64,000 bases of DNA from an uncultured Ferrovibrio sp. (GTDB taxonomy: Bacteria > Pseudomonadota > Alphaproteobacteria > Ferrovibrionales > Ferrovibrionaceae). The stretch covers positions 62,001 to 126,000 of the forward strand of contig NZ_CALGPC010000011.1 in NCBI RefSeq assembly GCF_937960835.1, given 5' to 3'. Shown piece by piece: positions 27,291 through 36,731 of this stretch (position 1 is the first letter of the stretch; each line of letters starts with the position of its first letter). Position numbers and translations under genes: made by a program. The notes under the pieces were generated by a model that did not search any database, had not been told where the DNA came from, and was given only the letters and a program-made list of their open reading frames with translations.

Positions 27291-30185
27291 CTACGCCGCC
27301 TCGATGCGGCAGATGGTGGCCTTATTCTCATGCATATGGGTGACCGGGTCGTAGCCGTAGGTGGTCACACCATTGACTGACTCGCCGAGCACGATCGGGT
27401 CGGTGCCGGGCGGATAGTTCTTGCGCTGATCCACGCCCTGCCAGAAGCCCGAGAAGTGGAACGGCATGAAGGCCACGCCCTTGGCCACGCGCGGCGTGAC
27501 CAGCGCCTTGACCTTGGCCTTGGCGTTGTTTTCCGGACCGTAGACCCAGACATCCTGGCCTTCCTTGATGCCAAGGCGGGCCGCGTCGTCGGGGTTGATC
27601 TCAACGAACATGTTCTGCTGCAGCTCGGCCAGCCACTTGTTCGAGCGGGTTTCCTCGCCGCCGCCTTCGTATTCCACCAGACGGCCCGAGGTCAGGATCA
27701 TCGGGAAATCCTTCGACAGATCCTTGTCCTGGATGCTCTTGCCGAGATGCGGCAGGCGGTAGTCGCGGCGGTCGGCCATGGCCGGGTACTTCGCGACCAG
27801 GTCGCGGCGCACCGTGTAGATCGGCTCACGATGGACCGGGATCGGGTCTGGCAGGCCGAAGGCATTGGCGCGCGCCTTGGCATTGCCCATGGCCTGAACG
27901 CCATGCTCCATGCAGACGCGGATGATGCCGCAGCTCAGGTCGATAGCCCAGCTCACCGCATCGGGGTTGTTGCCGCCGATCTTCTCGATCGTCGCGCGCT
28001 CTGCCTCGGTAAGCTCCTTGTCCCAGCCCATCTTCTTGAGCAGGCCATAAGTGAACTCCGGATGGCCATCCTGGATTTCGGAGCCGACCGGATAGGAGCC
28101 TTCGGCCAGCAGCGACACGCCATCCTTCTCCACGCCGAAGCGGGCACGGAAAGCGCCGCCGCCTTCCTTCACCGGCAGGTTGGTGTTGTAGAGCACATGG
28201 GTGCCCGGATGCTTCATCTCGGGCGTGCCCCAGCACGGCCAGGGCAGGCCATAGAACTCGCCCTTCAGCGGGCCCTTGGTGGCGCGCAGGGTGACGACGT
28301 CGAAATCGGCCTGATGCGCCATATGCGCCTTCAGGCGCTCCGGCGACTGGCCGGAATAGCCGATCGAGACTGTGCCGAGATTGATCTCGCGCAGAATGTC
28401 CTCGACATTCGGCTCCTCGCCTTCGTCGATCTTGATGTTCTTGAACATCTCCTTCTCGAAGCCGAGCTTCTTGGCGAACTGGTACAGGATCCAGTGATCC
28501 GGCTTCGATTCGAAGATCGGCTTGACGATCTGCTCGCCCCATTGCAGCGAACGGTTCGACGCCGTGCGCGAGCCACGGGTTTCAAGCTGCGTGCAGGCCG
28601 GCAGCAGATAGGTGCCATTCTTGCGGTCCGGCAAAGCAGCGGCCGTGGTCGGATGCGGATCGACCACCACCAGCAGCTCCACCTTCTCCATGCCGGTCTT
28701 CATTTCCGGCATGCGCGGGACAGTGTTGCCGCCATGGCCCCAGAAGAACATCGCCTTGACGTTGTCCTTCTGCTCCAGGTCCTTCTTGTCGACCAGGACC
28801 GCGTCGAACCAGCGGGTCGAGGGAATGCCCTTGGTCTCCATCATCTTCTTCGACTCGAACCGGCTCTGCATCCAGTTGTAGTCGACGTCCCAGACGCGGC
28901 ACCAATGCTTCCAGGCGCCTTCCGTCAGGCCGTAATAGGCCGGCAAGGTGGTGACATCGAGGCCAAGATCGGTGCAGCCCTGCACGTTGCAGTGACCGCG
29001 GAAGATGTTGGCGCCGCCGCCTTCCACGCCGATATTGCCAAGCGCGAGCTGCAGGATCGACAGCGCGCGCACATTGGCGGTGCCGACGGTGTGCTGCGTC
29101 ACGCCCATGCACCAGATCAGGGTGCCCGGACGGTTTTTCGCCATCGTCTCGGCCACGCGGCGCATCTGCTCGCCCGGAACGCCGGTGACGCGCTCGACCT
29201 CGTCGGGCGTCCACTTGGCGACTTCCTTGCGCACATCGTCCATGCCGTAGACGCGCTGGCGGATATATTCCTTATCCTCCCAGCCATTCTCGAAGATGTG
29301 CCACAGCAGGCCCCAGATCACCGGGATATCCGTGCCGGGCCGGATGCGCACGTATTCGGTGGCATGGGCGGCAGTGCGGGTGAAGCGCGGATCGATCACG
29401 ATCAGCGGCGCCTTGTTCTTCTCCTTGCCGCGCAGAACATGCTGCAGCGACACCGGATGCGCCTCGGCGGGGTTGCCGCCCATGATCACGATGCACTTGG
29501 AATTGTGGATGTCGTTATAGGAGTTGGTCATCGCGCCGTAGCCCCAGGTATTGGCTACGCCGGCGACCGTGGTCGAATGGCAGATACGCGCCTGGTGATC
29601 GATGTTGTTGGTGCCCCAGAAGGCCGCGAACTTGCGGAACAGATAGCCGCCTTCGTTGGAGAACTTCGCCGACCCCAGCCAGTAAACCGATTCAGGGCCC
29701 GACTTCTCGCGAATCTCAAGCAGCTTGTTGCCGATCTCGTCGATCGCCTGATCCCAGGTGATGCGGGTCCATTTCCCGTCCACCAGCTTCATCGGGTATT
29801 TCAGGCGGCGGTCGCCATGCGTCAGTTCGCGGATCGAAGCGCCCTTGGCGCAGTGAGTGCCCAGATTGATCGGGCTGTCCCAGCTCGGCTCCTGACCGAC
29901 CCACACGCCATTCTCGACCTCGGCCGTGACGGTGCAGCCGACCGAGCAGTGGGTGCAGATATTCTTGCGCTTGACGATGTTGCTGCCGGCCGACGGTGCC
30001 GCCTTCGCCGGCTTCACCATCGCAGGCGTCAGCGCGGAAACCGCAGCCAGGCCGCCTGCTGCAAGGCCAGAGGCCTTGAGGAAGCCGCGGCGATCCATCG
30101 TCTGCAGGGTGGCGCCGGCAAGAATGCCGCTCAGTTTGCCTTTGACTGGCGCGGCGCTGGCCGAGGAGCTCTTCTTGATCAACAT
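27291..30185 (-). CDS. Formate dehydrogenase alpha subunit, molybdenum, cysteine type
   Basis: A 964-residue molybdopterin oxidoreductase. A Tat signal with DRRGFLK at 31-37 targets it to the periplasm. The N-terminal 4Fe-4S cluster uses C77, C80, C84 and C112. The residue equivalent to catalytic selenocysteine is C202 with adjacent H203 (ARICHSTTVAG), so no Sec is used. The C-terminal molydopterin dinucleotide-binding domain is present (SGRLVEYEGGG, HFSGFWQG). Family function is formate to CO2, consistent with the fdhD, mobA and TorD-like genes around it. Confidence 0.93.
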   Translation of the reverse strand: MLIKKSSSASAAPVKGKLSGILAGATLQTMDRRGFLKASGLAAGGLAAVSALTPAMVKPAKAAPSAGSNIVKRKNICTHCSVGCTVTAEVENGVWVGQEPSWDSPINLGTHCAKGASIRELTHGDRRLKYPMKLVDGKWTRITWDQAIDEIGNKLLEIREKSGPESVYWLGSAKFSNEGGYLFRKFAAFWGTNNIDHQARICHSTTVAGVANTWGYGAMTNSYNDIHNSKCIVIMGGNPAEAHPVSLQHVLRGKEKNKAPLIVIDPRFTRTAAHATEYVRIRPGTDIPVIWGLLWHIFENGWEDKEYIRQRVYGMDDVRKEVAKWTPDEVERVTGVPGEQMRRVAETMAKNRPGTLIWCMGVTQHTVGTANVRALSILQLALGNIGVEGGGANIFRGHCNVQGCTDLGLDVTTLPAYYGLTEGAWKHWCRVWDVDYNWMQSRFESKKMMETKGIPSTRWFDAVLVDKKDLEQKDNVKAMFFWGHGGNTVPRMPEMKTGMEKVELLVVVDPHPTTAAALPDRKNGTYLLPACTQLETRGSRTASNRSLQWGEQIVKPIFESKPDHWILYQFAKKLGFEKEMFKNIKIDEGEEPNVEDILREINLGTVSIGYSGQSPERLKAHMAHQADFDVVTLRATKGPLKGEFYGLPWPCWGTPEMKHPGTHVLYNTNLPVKEGGGAFRARFGVEKDGVSLLAEGSYPVGSEIQDGHPEFTYGLLKKMGWDKELTEAERATIEKIGGNNPDAVSWAIDLSCGIIRVCMEHGVQAMGNAKARANAFGLPDPIPVHREPIYTVRRDLVAKYPAMADRRDYRLPHLGKSIQDKDLSKDFPMILTSGRLVEYEGGGEETRSNKWLAELQQNMFVEINPDDAARLGIKEGQDVWVYGPENNAKAKVKALVTPRVAKGVAFMPFHFSGFWQGVDQRKNYPPGTDPIVLGESVNGVTTYGYDPVTHMHENKATICRIEAA

Positions 30186-30216
30186 GGAAACGTCTCCGTC
30201 TTCGACTGGGCGCGGC

Positions 30217-30411
30217 TCAGAGCCGGTTGGTTTCGTAGTAGCGCTTCACGTGCTCGGTTTCGCGATAGCGCTGCTTCTTACGGGTCTCGGCATTCTCAGC
30301 CGCCTCCACCTTGGCCGGAGCGGCAACGGTCGCCACTGCGCCTGCCGCCGCGCCCAAACTGGCGGCGCGCAGGAAATCGCGACGTCCGATCTTGTCTTGC
30401 TTCTGGTCCAT
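30217..30411 (-). CDS. Formate dehydrogenase region Tat-target small protein
   Basis: A 64-residue protein with a complete Tat signal (GRRDFLRAASLGAAAGA, residues 9-25) and a short charged tail (ETEHVKRYYETNRL). Such peptides sit directly before the alpha subunit in many alphaproteobacterial FDH operons and are presumed export or assembly partners. It is 32 nt upstream of the alpha gene. Confidence 0.85.
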   Translation of the reverse strand: MDQKQDKIGRRDFLRAASLGAAAGAVATVAAPAKVEAAENAETRKKQRYRETEHVKRYYETNRL

Positions 30412-30440
30412 GATGGGTCCTCCGTAATCGCTGCGCCCGG

Positions 30441-31250
30441 CTATGCCGCGAGCGCGAATGCCTGTCGTTCAATGGTGACGAAGATGCGGCCGATCATGCC
30501 GAGCGGCTGATACAGTTTTGCGCTCGGCGCCTGCTCAAGATCGGCAAAGAAGCGTTCCGCCCATGGCGCGATGTGCTGTCCGAAAAAGCGCTCCTGGGTC
30601 GCCAGTTCGGCCGGACCGCGCGTCTCGTCGCCACGGATCAGCAGCGCCATCAGCTCGCAGAGCGCGCCCATATGATCTTCCGGCTCATACACGCCATCGG
30701 CGCGGGCAAAGCCGAGCTTCAGCATGTCGGCGCGCAGCTTGGCCAGCGGCCGCTCGTACAAAAAGCCGGTGCGATAATAGGAGGCATAAGGAACGATCTC
30801 GCCGCGCGGCAGGCCGATGAACAGCACATCGTATTCATCCTGCGCCCGCTCCAGCGACGTATTGCGCGCCCGTTCGGCAAGCTGAGCCAGAGCCTGCCCC
30901 AGCGGCGTCTCATCGCCCTTGAGCTGCGCCAGGGCGGTCAGCAGCGCGCTGTCAGGGCGCCGCGCCAGGCAGCGGCCCAGCAAGGCATAGATATGCGCAC
31001 GCCACAGATCCTCTTCGGGAATGGCGGGAGCAGCATCCGTAGCCTGAGGATCAGGGTAGAGGTCGGGGCGCAGGTCATGCCGCCTCACCTGCCCGCCGGT
31101 CGCCTTTTCGATGGCCAGCACATACTCGCCGGGAACACGGCCAGCCTTGTTCAGCCAATGCCAGACATTGGCCTGTTTCACGCCCAATAGCCGTGCCAAC
31201 TGGGTCTGGCCGCCGACGATGGCGATGGCTTTCGTCAATGCTTCGGTCAC
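30441..31250 (-). CDS. HTH-TorD fusion: FDH maturation chaperone with Cro/YdaS-like N-terminus
   Basis: About 269 residues from GTG 31250, which has AAAGGA upstream. Residues 1-70 are a YdaS/Cro-like helix-turn-helix (TKAIAIVGGQTQLARLLGVKQANVWHWLN, then VPGEYVLAIEKATGG). Residues about 80-265 match the TorD all-helical chaperone family (EYDVLFIGLPRGEIVPYASYYRTGF, EPEDHMGALCELMALL). TorD proteins bind Tat signals of molybdoenzymes until cofactor is loaded. A DNA-binding domain on the same chain suggests it may also report enzyme maturation to the FDH promoter; this is inference. First gene of the FDH operon. Confidence 0.85.
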   Translation of the reverse strand: MTEALTKAIAIVGGQTQLARLLGVKQANVWHWLNKAGRVPGEYVLAIEKATGGQVRRHDLRPDLYPDPQATDAAPAIPEEDLWRAHIYALLGRCLARRPDSALLTALAQLKGDETPLGQALAQLAERARNTSLERAQDEYDVLFIGLPRGEIVPYASYYRTGFLYERPLAKLRADMLKLGFARADGVYEPEDHMGALCELMALLIRGDETRGPAELATQERFFGQHIAPWAERFFADLEQAPSAKLYQPLGMIGRIFVTIERQAFALAA

Positions 31251-31499
31251 TGGGTCCTTTCCCCCGGTCTTCCCCGGTGGAGGGAACTCTACAAATTTCT
31301 TTGTAACGGAACAACGGTTAACGGGTGTAAGTGACTGATTTGTGAAGCATTTTGCTGCGTATGCGAAATTTTGATAGCGCGTCGCAATTGCAATCCAACG
31401 CGCCCGCTTGGGGCAACCGCACAGCCATGTTAACTCTGGGTCAACACAGAGCCGCCACAAGGATTTGCCGGCGCGAACCCAGCCGGTAAGGACAGTTTT

Positions 31500-32747
31500 A
31501 TGCCGTTTGAAACACCGCTGATCACAATGCTGGCCCTGGCCTTTGTGATCGCCTTTGCCTTCGGCTTTGTGGCGCGGCAATTCCGCCTTTCCCCGCTCGT
31601 CGGCTATCTGCTGGCCGGCATCGCCGTCGGGCCTTACACGCCGGGCTATGTGGCCGATACCGTGCTCGCGCAGCAGCTGGCCGAAGTCGGCGTCATTCTG
31701 CTGATGTTCGGCGTCGGCCTGCATTTCTCGCCTCGCGACCTGACGCGGGTCCATTGGATCGCCATCCCGGGCGCGCTGGCGCAGATCATCGTCGCCTCCG
31801 TGCTGGGCTTCGGACTGGCTCAGGTCTTCGGCTGGGGTGTTGGCGGCGGCGTGGTCTTCGGTCTGGCGCTGTCGGTAGCCAGCACCGTGGTGCTGCGGCG
31901 CGCTCTGGAGGCGCGCGGCGAAATGGACAGCGAGCATGGCCGCATCGCCGTGGCCTGGCTCGTGGTCGAAGATGTCTTCATGGTCGCGGTGCTGCTCTTC
32001 CTGCCTGCGCTTGCCGATACGCTGGGCGGCAGGCCCGCCGCCTTCGCAACCGAGAATCTCGCCTTCGACCTGCTGCTGACGGTATTCAGAATTGCCGCTT
32101 TTGCCGTCCTGGCGGTGGTCGTCGGACGGCGCGCCATACCCTGGCTGCTGCAGCGCGTGGCCGCCACGGAATCGCCTGAGCTTTTCACGCTAGCCGTTCT
32201 GGCCTGCGCGCTCGGCATCGCATGGGCTGCCGCCCTGCTCTTCGACATCTCTTTCGCCGTCAGCGCCTTCTTTGCCGGCGTCATCATGAACGAATCAGAG
32301 GTCAGCCGCGATGCGGCGCGGCGCTCGCTGCCATTCCGCGACGCCTTCGCCGTGCTGTTCTTCGTCTCGGTGGGCATGCTTTTCGATCCGTCGCTTCTGA
32401 CCGACGCGACCTGGCCGCTGCTGGCGGTATTGCTCATCATCATCATCGGGAAGTCGCTGGCGGCTTTCCTGATCGTCCTGGCCATGCGCCATCCGCTGAT
32501 GAGCGCGCTGACTGTCTCAGCCAGTTTGGCTCAGATCGGGGAATTCTCGTTCATCCTGGTGAGCATGGGCGTGTCCTATGGTCTCTTGCCCATGGAAGGA
32601 CGCGATCTGGTACTGGCCGGCGCTTTCCTGTCGATCGCCAGCAATCCGCTGCTCTTCCGGCTGCTGGCGCCGGTCGAATCCTGGCTGCGGGAACGTCCCG
32701 ATCTTTTGCGCCGCCTCGGCGCCAAGGACGATCAGGAGATCGACTGA
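31500..32747 (+). CDS. Cation:proton antiporter, CPA2 family
   Basis: A 415-residue membrane protein with about twelve hydrophobic segments. SPLVGYLLAGIAVGPYTPG and VGVILLMFGVGLHFSPRDL open the Na/H exchanger domain, and FFVSVGMLFDPSLL and SLAQIGEFSFIL are KefB/YbaL-type motifs. There is no C-terminal TrkA-N domain, so it is a short form. Substrate (K+ or Na+) cannot be told. Divergent from the FDH operon and convergent with the accessory operon. Confidence 0.85.
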   Translation: MPFETPLITMLALAFVIAFAFGFVARQFRLSPLVGYLLAGIAVGPYTPGYVADTVLAQQLAEVGVILLMFGVGLHFSPRDLTRVHWIAIPGALAQIIVASVLGFGLAQVFGWGVGGGVVFGLALSVASTVVLRRALEARGEMDSEHGRIAVAWLVVEDVFMVAVLLFLPALADTLGGRPAAFATENLAFDLLLTVFRIAAFAVLAVVVGRRAIPWLLQRVAATESPELFTLAVLACALGIAWAAALLFDISFAVSAFFAGVIMNESEVSRDAARRSLPFRDAFAVLFFVSVGMLFDPSLLTDATWPLLAVLLIIIIGKSLAAFLIVLAMRHPLMSALTVSASLAQIGEFSFILVSMGVSYGLLPMEGRDLVLAGAFLSIASNPLLFRLLAPVESWLRERPDLLRRLGAKDDQEID

Positions 32748-32762
32748 ATTTCAGAAGATCGG

Positions 32763-33353
32763 TTAGCTGGGCAGCGCGCCGCCGTGACGCCGCCGCGGCG
32801 GGAAGCTGCTGTGCACGGAAACCTGTTCCGCGGGCTGCACGGTCTGATCAGCCCCGGCAGCGATGCCAGGATCGTTCAACGGCTCTTCCGCTGGCGGCGC
32901 AGCCGCGATCTGGGGCGGCTCGGATGACGGGTCGGCCGGAACGGCATTTTCCTGCGGGGCATCCTCACGCCGCGTTCCTTCGAACACGGTGCGGGCGAAT
33001 TTCTCGATATCGTCGGTCGGCAGCAATTCGCCGTAGCCCGGCGCATTGAAATCCCAATCGTAGTCGACGAGCGGCTTGTAGTTCACCACGCTCGGCTCGG
33101 TCAGCCACAGCTTGCGCAGCGCCGCCATGCGCAACGCCGCCGGAACGCCCTTCTTCATGAAGACCGAGAAGTCGCTTTCCGCCGTCAGGCTCTCGATTGG
33201 CGGCAGCGTTGCAGGATCGACGGCTTCCTCCTCTTCCTCCGGCGCCTGCACGGACGCGGAAGCGGCGGTCTGCTCTTCCGCGCGCACGGCCGCCTTGCGG
33301 CGCGCCCAGCGCGACAGGAAGGTCTCGTCCGGTTTGTCGGACTCGCCGCTCAT
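32763..33353 (-). CDS. DUF3306 protein
   Basis: A 196-residue protein. FLSRWARRK near the N-terminus, LPPIESLTAESDFSVFMKKGVP and ALRKLWLTEP are the DUF3306 core; the C-terminal third is low-complexity Pro/Ala/Glu. Function unknown; the family travels with FDH genes. Its ATG overlaps the DUF3305 stop. Last gene of the seven-gene fdhD operon. Confidence 0.85.
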   Translation of the reverse strand: MSGESDKPDETFLSRWARRKAAVRAEEQTAASASVQAPEEEEEAVDPATLPPIESLTAESDFSVFMKKGVPAALRMAALRKLWLTEPSVVNYKPLVDYDWDFNAPGYGELLPTDDIEKFARTVFEGTRREDAPQENAVPADPSSEPPQIAAAPPAEEPLNDPGIAAGADQTVQPAEQVSVHSSFPPRRRHGGALPS

Positions 33354-33898
33354 TCGTCCTCCGGCATCTGGCGCAACGGATCGGAATCGTAGAGCCGCGA
33401 TCGGCGCGCGAGCGCTTCCGGATCGGCGCGGTCACGGCGCCGCTTCTTGTATTCCTTCGTCGGCGGATGGCGCCGCACGTAATCGGCGACCCAGGCGAGG
33501 ATCGAGTCCGGCATCGGCACGAAATCGACGACATCGTCGCCGGTATCGTTATGGGCATGCGCCTCGCCCGGATCAACGGAGGCGCCGACTAAGGTAATGC
33601 CGCGCTCATCGTCACAGCGGCGCAGGAAGACCCACACGGCCGGCTGCCGGCTTTCGAGGTTGTACTGATAGGTCTCCGTCTCGTGGCGATACAGCGCCAG
33701 TTCGGCCGGGCCGGCATAATACCATTCCCAGCCATCGCCTTCCGACAGCCTGGTCCAGGGCTCGGATTCCGGCACGCCGGGCAGAATCTGCACTGGCTTC
33801 CAGGCGTGATCCACCCAGGGATTGTTCAGCTTCCGCCGTTCCAGAATCACGCCCACCATGCGTGTTTCCGTTTCAGGTGGTCTGATGACATCGCCCAT
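33350..33898 (-). CDS. DUF3305 protein
   Basis: About 182 residues. VGVILERRKLNNPWVDHAWKPV and YYAGPAELALYRHETETYQYNLES are the DUF3305 landmarks, and VPMPDSILAWVADYV follows. Uncharacterised; partner of DUF3306 in FDH regions. ATG 33898 is preferred to a TTG two codons upstream that overlaps the preceding stop. Confidence 0.85.
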   Translation of the reverse strand: MGDVIRPPETETRMVGVILERRKLNNPWVDHAWKPVQILPGVPESEPWTRLSEGDGWEWYYAGPAELALYRHETETYQYNLESRQPAVWVFLRRCDDERGITLVGASVDPGEAHAHNDTGDDVVDFVPMPDSILAWVADYVRRHPPTKEYKKRRRDRADPEALARRSRLYDSDPLRQMPEDE

Positions 33899-33900
33899 GT

Positions 33901-34917
33901 TCAACTTCCCATCCGTAGCGGCAAGTTTACCACGAGGTTCTGCGGTTTCATCCGCACATGGCCATCTTTTTCCATCGCAAGGCCAAGATAGACCGGACGG
34001 CCGGCGACGCGCGGCAGCATCAGAGTCGGATCGCGGAATTCCAGGCGAAACAGAGCCAGCACCTGCCGCAGGCGATCGTCATCGACTGGCTTGCCTTCAT
34101 AGAGATCGTTCATAATCGCACTGGCCGTGGCATCCAGGCCGACATGCCAGACCCAGCGCTCGTCGCGGATCGTCTGCACGGGCTGAACCTGCACGGCGGC
34201 GCCGGTCAGCCGCTCGACCCAAAGTTCCAGCACGCGGGCGAAGGCATCCTGGCCCGGCCGGGTGAAGCTGAAATCCAGCACGAAGTCATGCCGGTCGCTG
34301 CGCTTCCAGTACTGGCCGGCGTTTTCCTTGGTGAGGATATCCATGTCCACGCTGCGCAGCGCCGTGCCCGCCTGGGCCGCCAGCGCGCCCAGCGAGCCGA
34401 AACCCTGGCCTGCGGCCAGCATCTCGACCGTTTCCTCATCGGCCAGAAGGATCGATCCTTCGCGGATCGTGGCCTTCTGCGTGCGGAAGAAAAGCTCAGC
34501 CGCCCGCGCGCGGAACGGATCGTCGCTGGCCTTTAGCAGATCGCGCAGGATCGCTGCAGCCAGGTGATCCAGAAACATCGCCGGCACTGCCGGCGCCTCG
34601 GGCTGGAACAGGCCGACATAGGCGGCTTCCAGTGTGCCGGATTTTTTCAAATGATCGCGGAAACGCAGGAAGATCGCATAATTCTCCCGCGCATCGGCAT
34701 CTGCCAGTCGATCAAGCTCGTCATCGCCAACCATACGCAACGGATCGGTCAGCAAAGCGGCATGCAAGGCACGTTCATTCTCGCAGGCCTCATCCGGCGG
34801 CAGCATTTCCGGCCGGCTGAGATAAGCGCGGATGAAGTCGCCGCCGACCTCAAGCCGACCGGATGCGTCGCGGTCGAGCAGTTCATAGCCGCTGCTGATC
34901 CAGAATGGCTCAGGCAT
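33901..34917 (-). CDS. DUF6352-type protein
   Basis: A 338-residue soluble protein (FWISSGYELLDRD at the N-terminus, YLSRPEMLPPDEAC near 35, RPVYLGLAMEKDGH near the end). It matches the pattern of the uncharacterised family found beside DUF3305 in alphaproteobacterial FDH clusters. No catalytic motif identified. Its start overlaps the previous gene by 8 nt, showing translational coupling. Family number is from memory and less sure than the context. Confidence 0.65.
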   Translation of the reverse strand: MPEPFWISSGYELLDRDASGRLEVGGDFIRAYLSRPEMLPPDEACENERALHAALLTDPLRMVGDDELDRLADADARENYAIFLRFRDHLKKSGTLEAAYVGLFQPEAPAVPAMFLDHLAAAILRDLLKASDDPFRARAAELFFRTQKATIREGSILLADEETVEMLAAGQGFGSLGALAAQAGTALRSVDMDILTKENAGQYWKRSDRHDFVLDFSFTRPGQDAFARVLELWVERLTGAAVQVQPVQTIRDERWVWHVGLDATASAIMNDLYEGKPVDDDRLRQVLALFRLEFRDPTLMLPRVAGRPVYLGLAMEKDGHVRMKPQNLVVNLPLRMGS

Positions 34918-35386
34918 CCGGTTCGATCTCCCAGATTTTCGCATGCGGCTTCTCGCCCGGCGGCTGCACGATACGGAACTGCTCACGGATGGCATCGCCC
35001 TCGATAAACCGGGTCAGCGCCATCAGTGTATTGATCGGCTGCTCACACAGCGAGACGGCGTAGTCGATCTCATCCTTCGCCGCAGCCCGCGCCGCATCGA
35101 GGTCGGGCGCGTCGTAGTAGTCCCATAAATGCTGCGCCAGGGCTTCGATGGCGGCGCGGTAATCCTCGTCCGTCGCGCTGCTGATCGTCACCAGGGTCGA
35201 CCAGCCGAAGCTGCTTAAGCCCAGGAAGCCATTGGCAAAGGCCTGCCGCTGTTGCCGGCTCAGCTTGTCCGGGTCGGCATCGGCAAAAGCAAAGGTGCCC
35301 GGCACCGCCCATTCACCAGGCTCGGCCGCCTGCGGAAAGACGCGAGTATCGGATTCATCGAAACGGATGCAGCGCAGCAGCTTCAT
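34910..35386 (-). CDS. DUF6505-type protein
   Basis: A 158-residue soluble protein (LLRCIRFDESDTRVF at the start, FANGFLGLSSFGWSTLV in the middle). It belongs to the small uncharacterised protein that precedes the DUF6352 type in these operons. ATG overlaps the stop of the ligase-like gene (ATGA). No motif suggests activity. Confidence 0.6.
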   Translation of the reverse strand: MKLLRCIRFDESDTRVFPQAAEPGEWAVPGTFAFADADPDKLSRQQRQAFANGFLGLSSFGWSTLVTISSATDEDYRAAIEALAQHLWDYYDAPDLDAARAAAKDEIDYAVSLCEQPINTLMALTRFIEGDAIREQFRIVQPPGEKPHAKIWEIEPDA

Positions 35387-36111
35387 GACGCCGATCCCAC
35401 CGGCTCGGGCAAGACCCAGCTTGGCCGCCGCAGCGCCTCGCGCAGACCGCGCCAGGTCTTGGTTGCGCCATCCTGCCGCCAGGCATCGCCGTTCGGCTCG
35501 ATGTTGAGCTGCTTGTCGCGCAGATTGTGCAACACCGCGCGGCGGACCGGCTCGATGCCCTCTTCCTGCCAGCGGTCCAGCCACAGCAGCATATGACGGC
35601 TGAAAGCCTCCACCAGTTTCGGCACGGCGACCTCGCCGCAGCCTTCTTCCGCCAGATTGGTGTATTCCAGTTCCACGCCCGGGGCATCGTCTTCCGCGCT
35701 GCCCGTCATCTGCACGGCGATGCCGATCACCAGCCAGTCGGGCACATCGCTCATGCCCTGCTTTTCCACTAGCGGTCCATGCGCCACGCGGATGCCGCCG
35801 ACACAGGCCTCGTTGACCAGCAGCCGGTCGGGCCAGTCGATGCTGGCAGGCGTCTCCGCCGGCGCCACGGCCGCCAGGCCGTCATGCAATCCCAGAATGC
35901 CGACATAGGAAAGCGTCAGCGCCACATCGATGGTATCCAGCGGCCGCAACACCACCGCCGCTTCGCAACGGTCCTGACGATCGACCCAAAGCAGCAATCC
36001 GTCTTCCGCATTGTCTTGCGCTGCGGCCCTGCAGGCTGTCTCGAAAGCATTCTCCAGGCAAAGCCGTGCCGCATAGCCCGGCGGAAAGCTGGGCCAATCT
36101 TCATCTCTCAT
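35383..36111 (-). CDS. Biotin/lipoate-protein ligase-like protein
   Basis: A 242-residue protein with a BPL/LplA-like fold signature: SFPPGYAARL, WPDRLLVNEACVGGIRVAHG and DVPDWLVIGIAVQMTG resemble the ligase core, though a complete catalytic Lys-Gly motif is not evident. Versions of this domain occur in alphaproteobacterial FDH operons; the substrate is unknown. Coupled to mobA by ATGA overlap at 36108-36111. Confidence 0.7.
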   Translation of the reverse strand: MRDEDWPSFPPGYAARLCLENAFETACRAAAQDNAEDGLLLWVDRQDRCEAAVVLRPLDTIDVALTLSYVGILGLHDGLAAVAPAETPASIDWPDRLLVNEACVGGIRVAHGPLVEKQGMSDVPDWLVIGIAVQMTGSAEDDAPGVELEYTNLAEEGCGEVAVPKLVEAFSRHMLLWLDRWQEEGIEPVRRAVLHNLRDKQLNIEPNGDAWRQDGATKTWRGLREALRRPSWVLPEPVGSAS

Positions 36112-36731
36112 GCCGCGTCTCCCAAACGCGCCAGCAATCTTTCGGCCTCGGCCAGATCCTCGGGCGTATTGGCGTTGAAGAATGGATCGACCGGATGGAC
36201 GGCGAATTCGGCGTGAACCAGACGATGCCGTCCCGTCCATATGTCGACCTTGCGAATGCCTTCCCCAACCACCGCCCGATGCAGATCCTCATACAGCCGC
36301 ACGGGCCACAGCCCTACCACCGGATGCGCCTGGCCTGCTGAGACAGCGCAGGCAAGATCGGCCTTCGCCGCATCGCGCGCCGCGATCATATGCGCAACCA
36401 GATCGCGCGGCAGGAAGGGCGCATCGCTGGGAACCGTGACGATGTCGGTAATCTCCGGGCGGTTCTGCCTGGCCCAGGCCAGCCCCGCCAGAACTCCGGC
36501 AAGCGGTCCGGCAAAGCCTTCCACCGCATCGCCCGCCACCGGCAGGCCATACGGCGAGAAGCGTTCGGGATCGCCATTGGCATTGATGACAATGCCATCG
36601 ACCTGCGGCCGCAGGCGCTCAAGAATCCGGTCGAGGATCGGCCGCCCGCCGATCGTCTTCAGTCCTTTGTCGCCGCCGCCCATGCGGCGCGCCAGACCGC
36701 CGGCCAGTACAACACCCAGCACATTCCGCAT
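36108..36731 (-). CDS. mobA: Molybdenum cofactor guanylyltransferase MobA
   Basis: A 207-residue nucleotidyltransferase. VVLAGGLARRMGGGDKGL is the GTP-binding signature, then VPSDAPFLP and AHPVVGLWP. It attaches GMP to Mo-molybdopterin to give MGD, the cofactor required by the FDH alpha subunit. TGATG overlap couples it to fdhD. Confidence 0.95.
   Translation of the reverse strand: MRNVLGVVLAGGLARRMGGGDKGLKTIGGRPILDRILERLRPQVDGIVINANGDPERFSPYGLPVAGDAVEGFAGPLAGVLAGLAWARQNRPEITDIVTVPSDAPFLPRDLVAHMIAARDAAKADLACAVSAGQAHPVVGLWPVRLYEDLHRAVVGEGIRKVDIWTGRHRLVHAEFAVHPVDPFFNANTPEDLAEAERLLARLGDAA

Noticed and set aside
29576..29590. Selenocysteine at the FDH active site
   Set aside because: The codon gives Cys (C202) in an uninterrupted frame; no in-frame TGA.
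27456..30413. 985-aa plus-strand frame opposite the FDH alpha gene
   Set aside because: His/Asp/Leu-rich antisense shadow of a gene with clear catalytic motifs.
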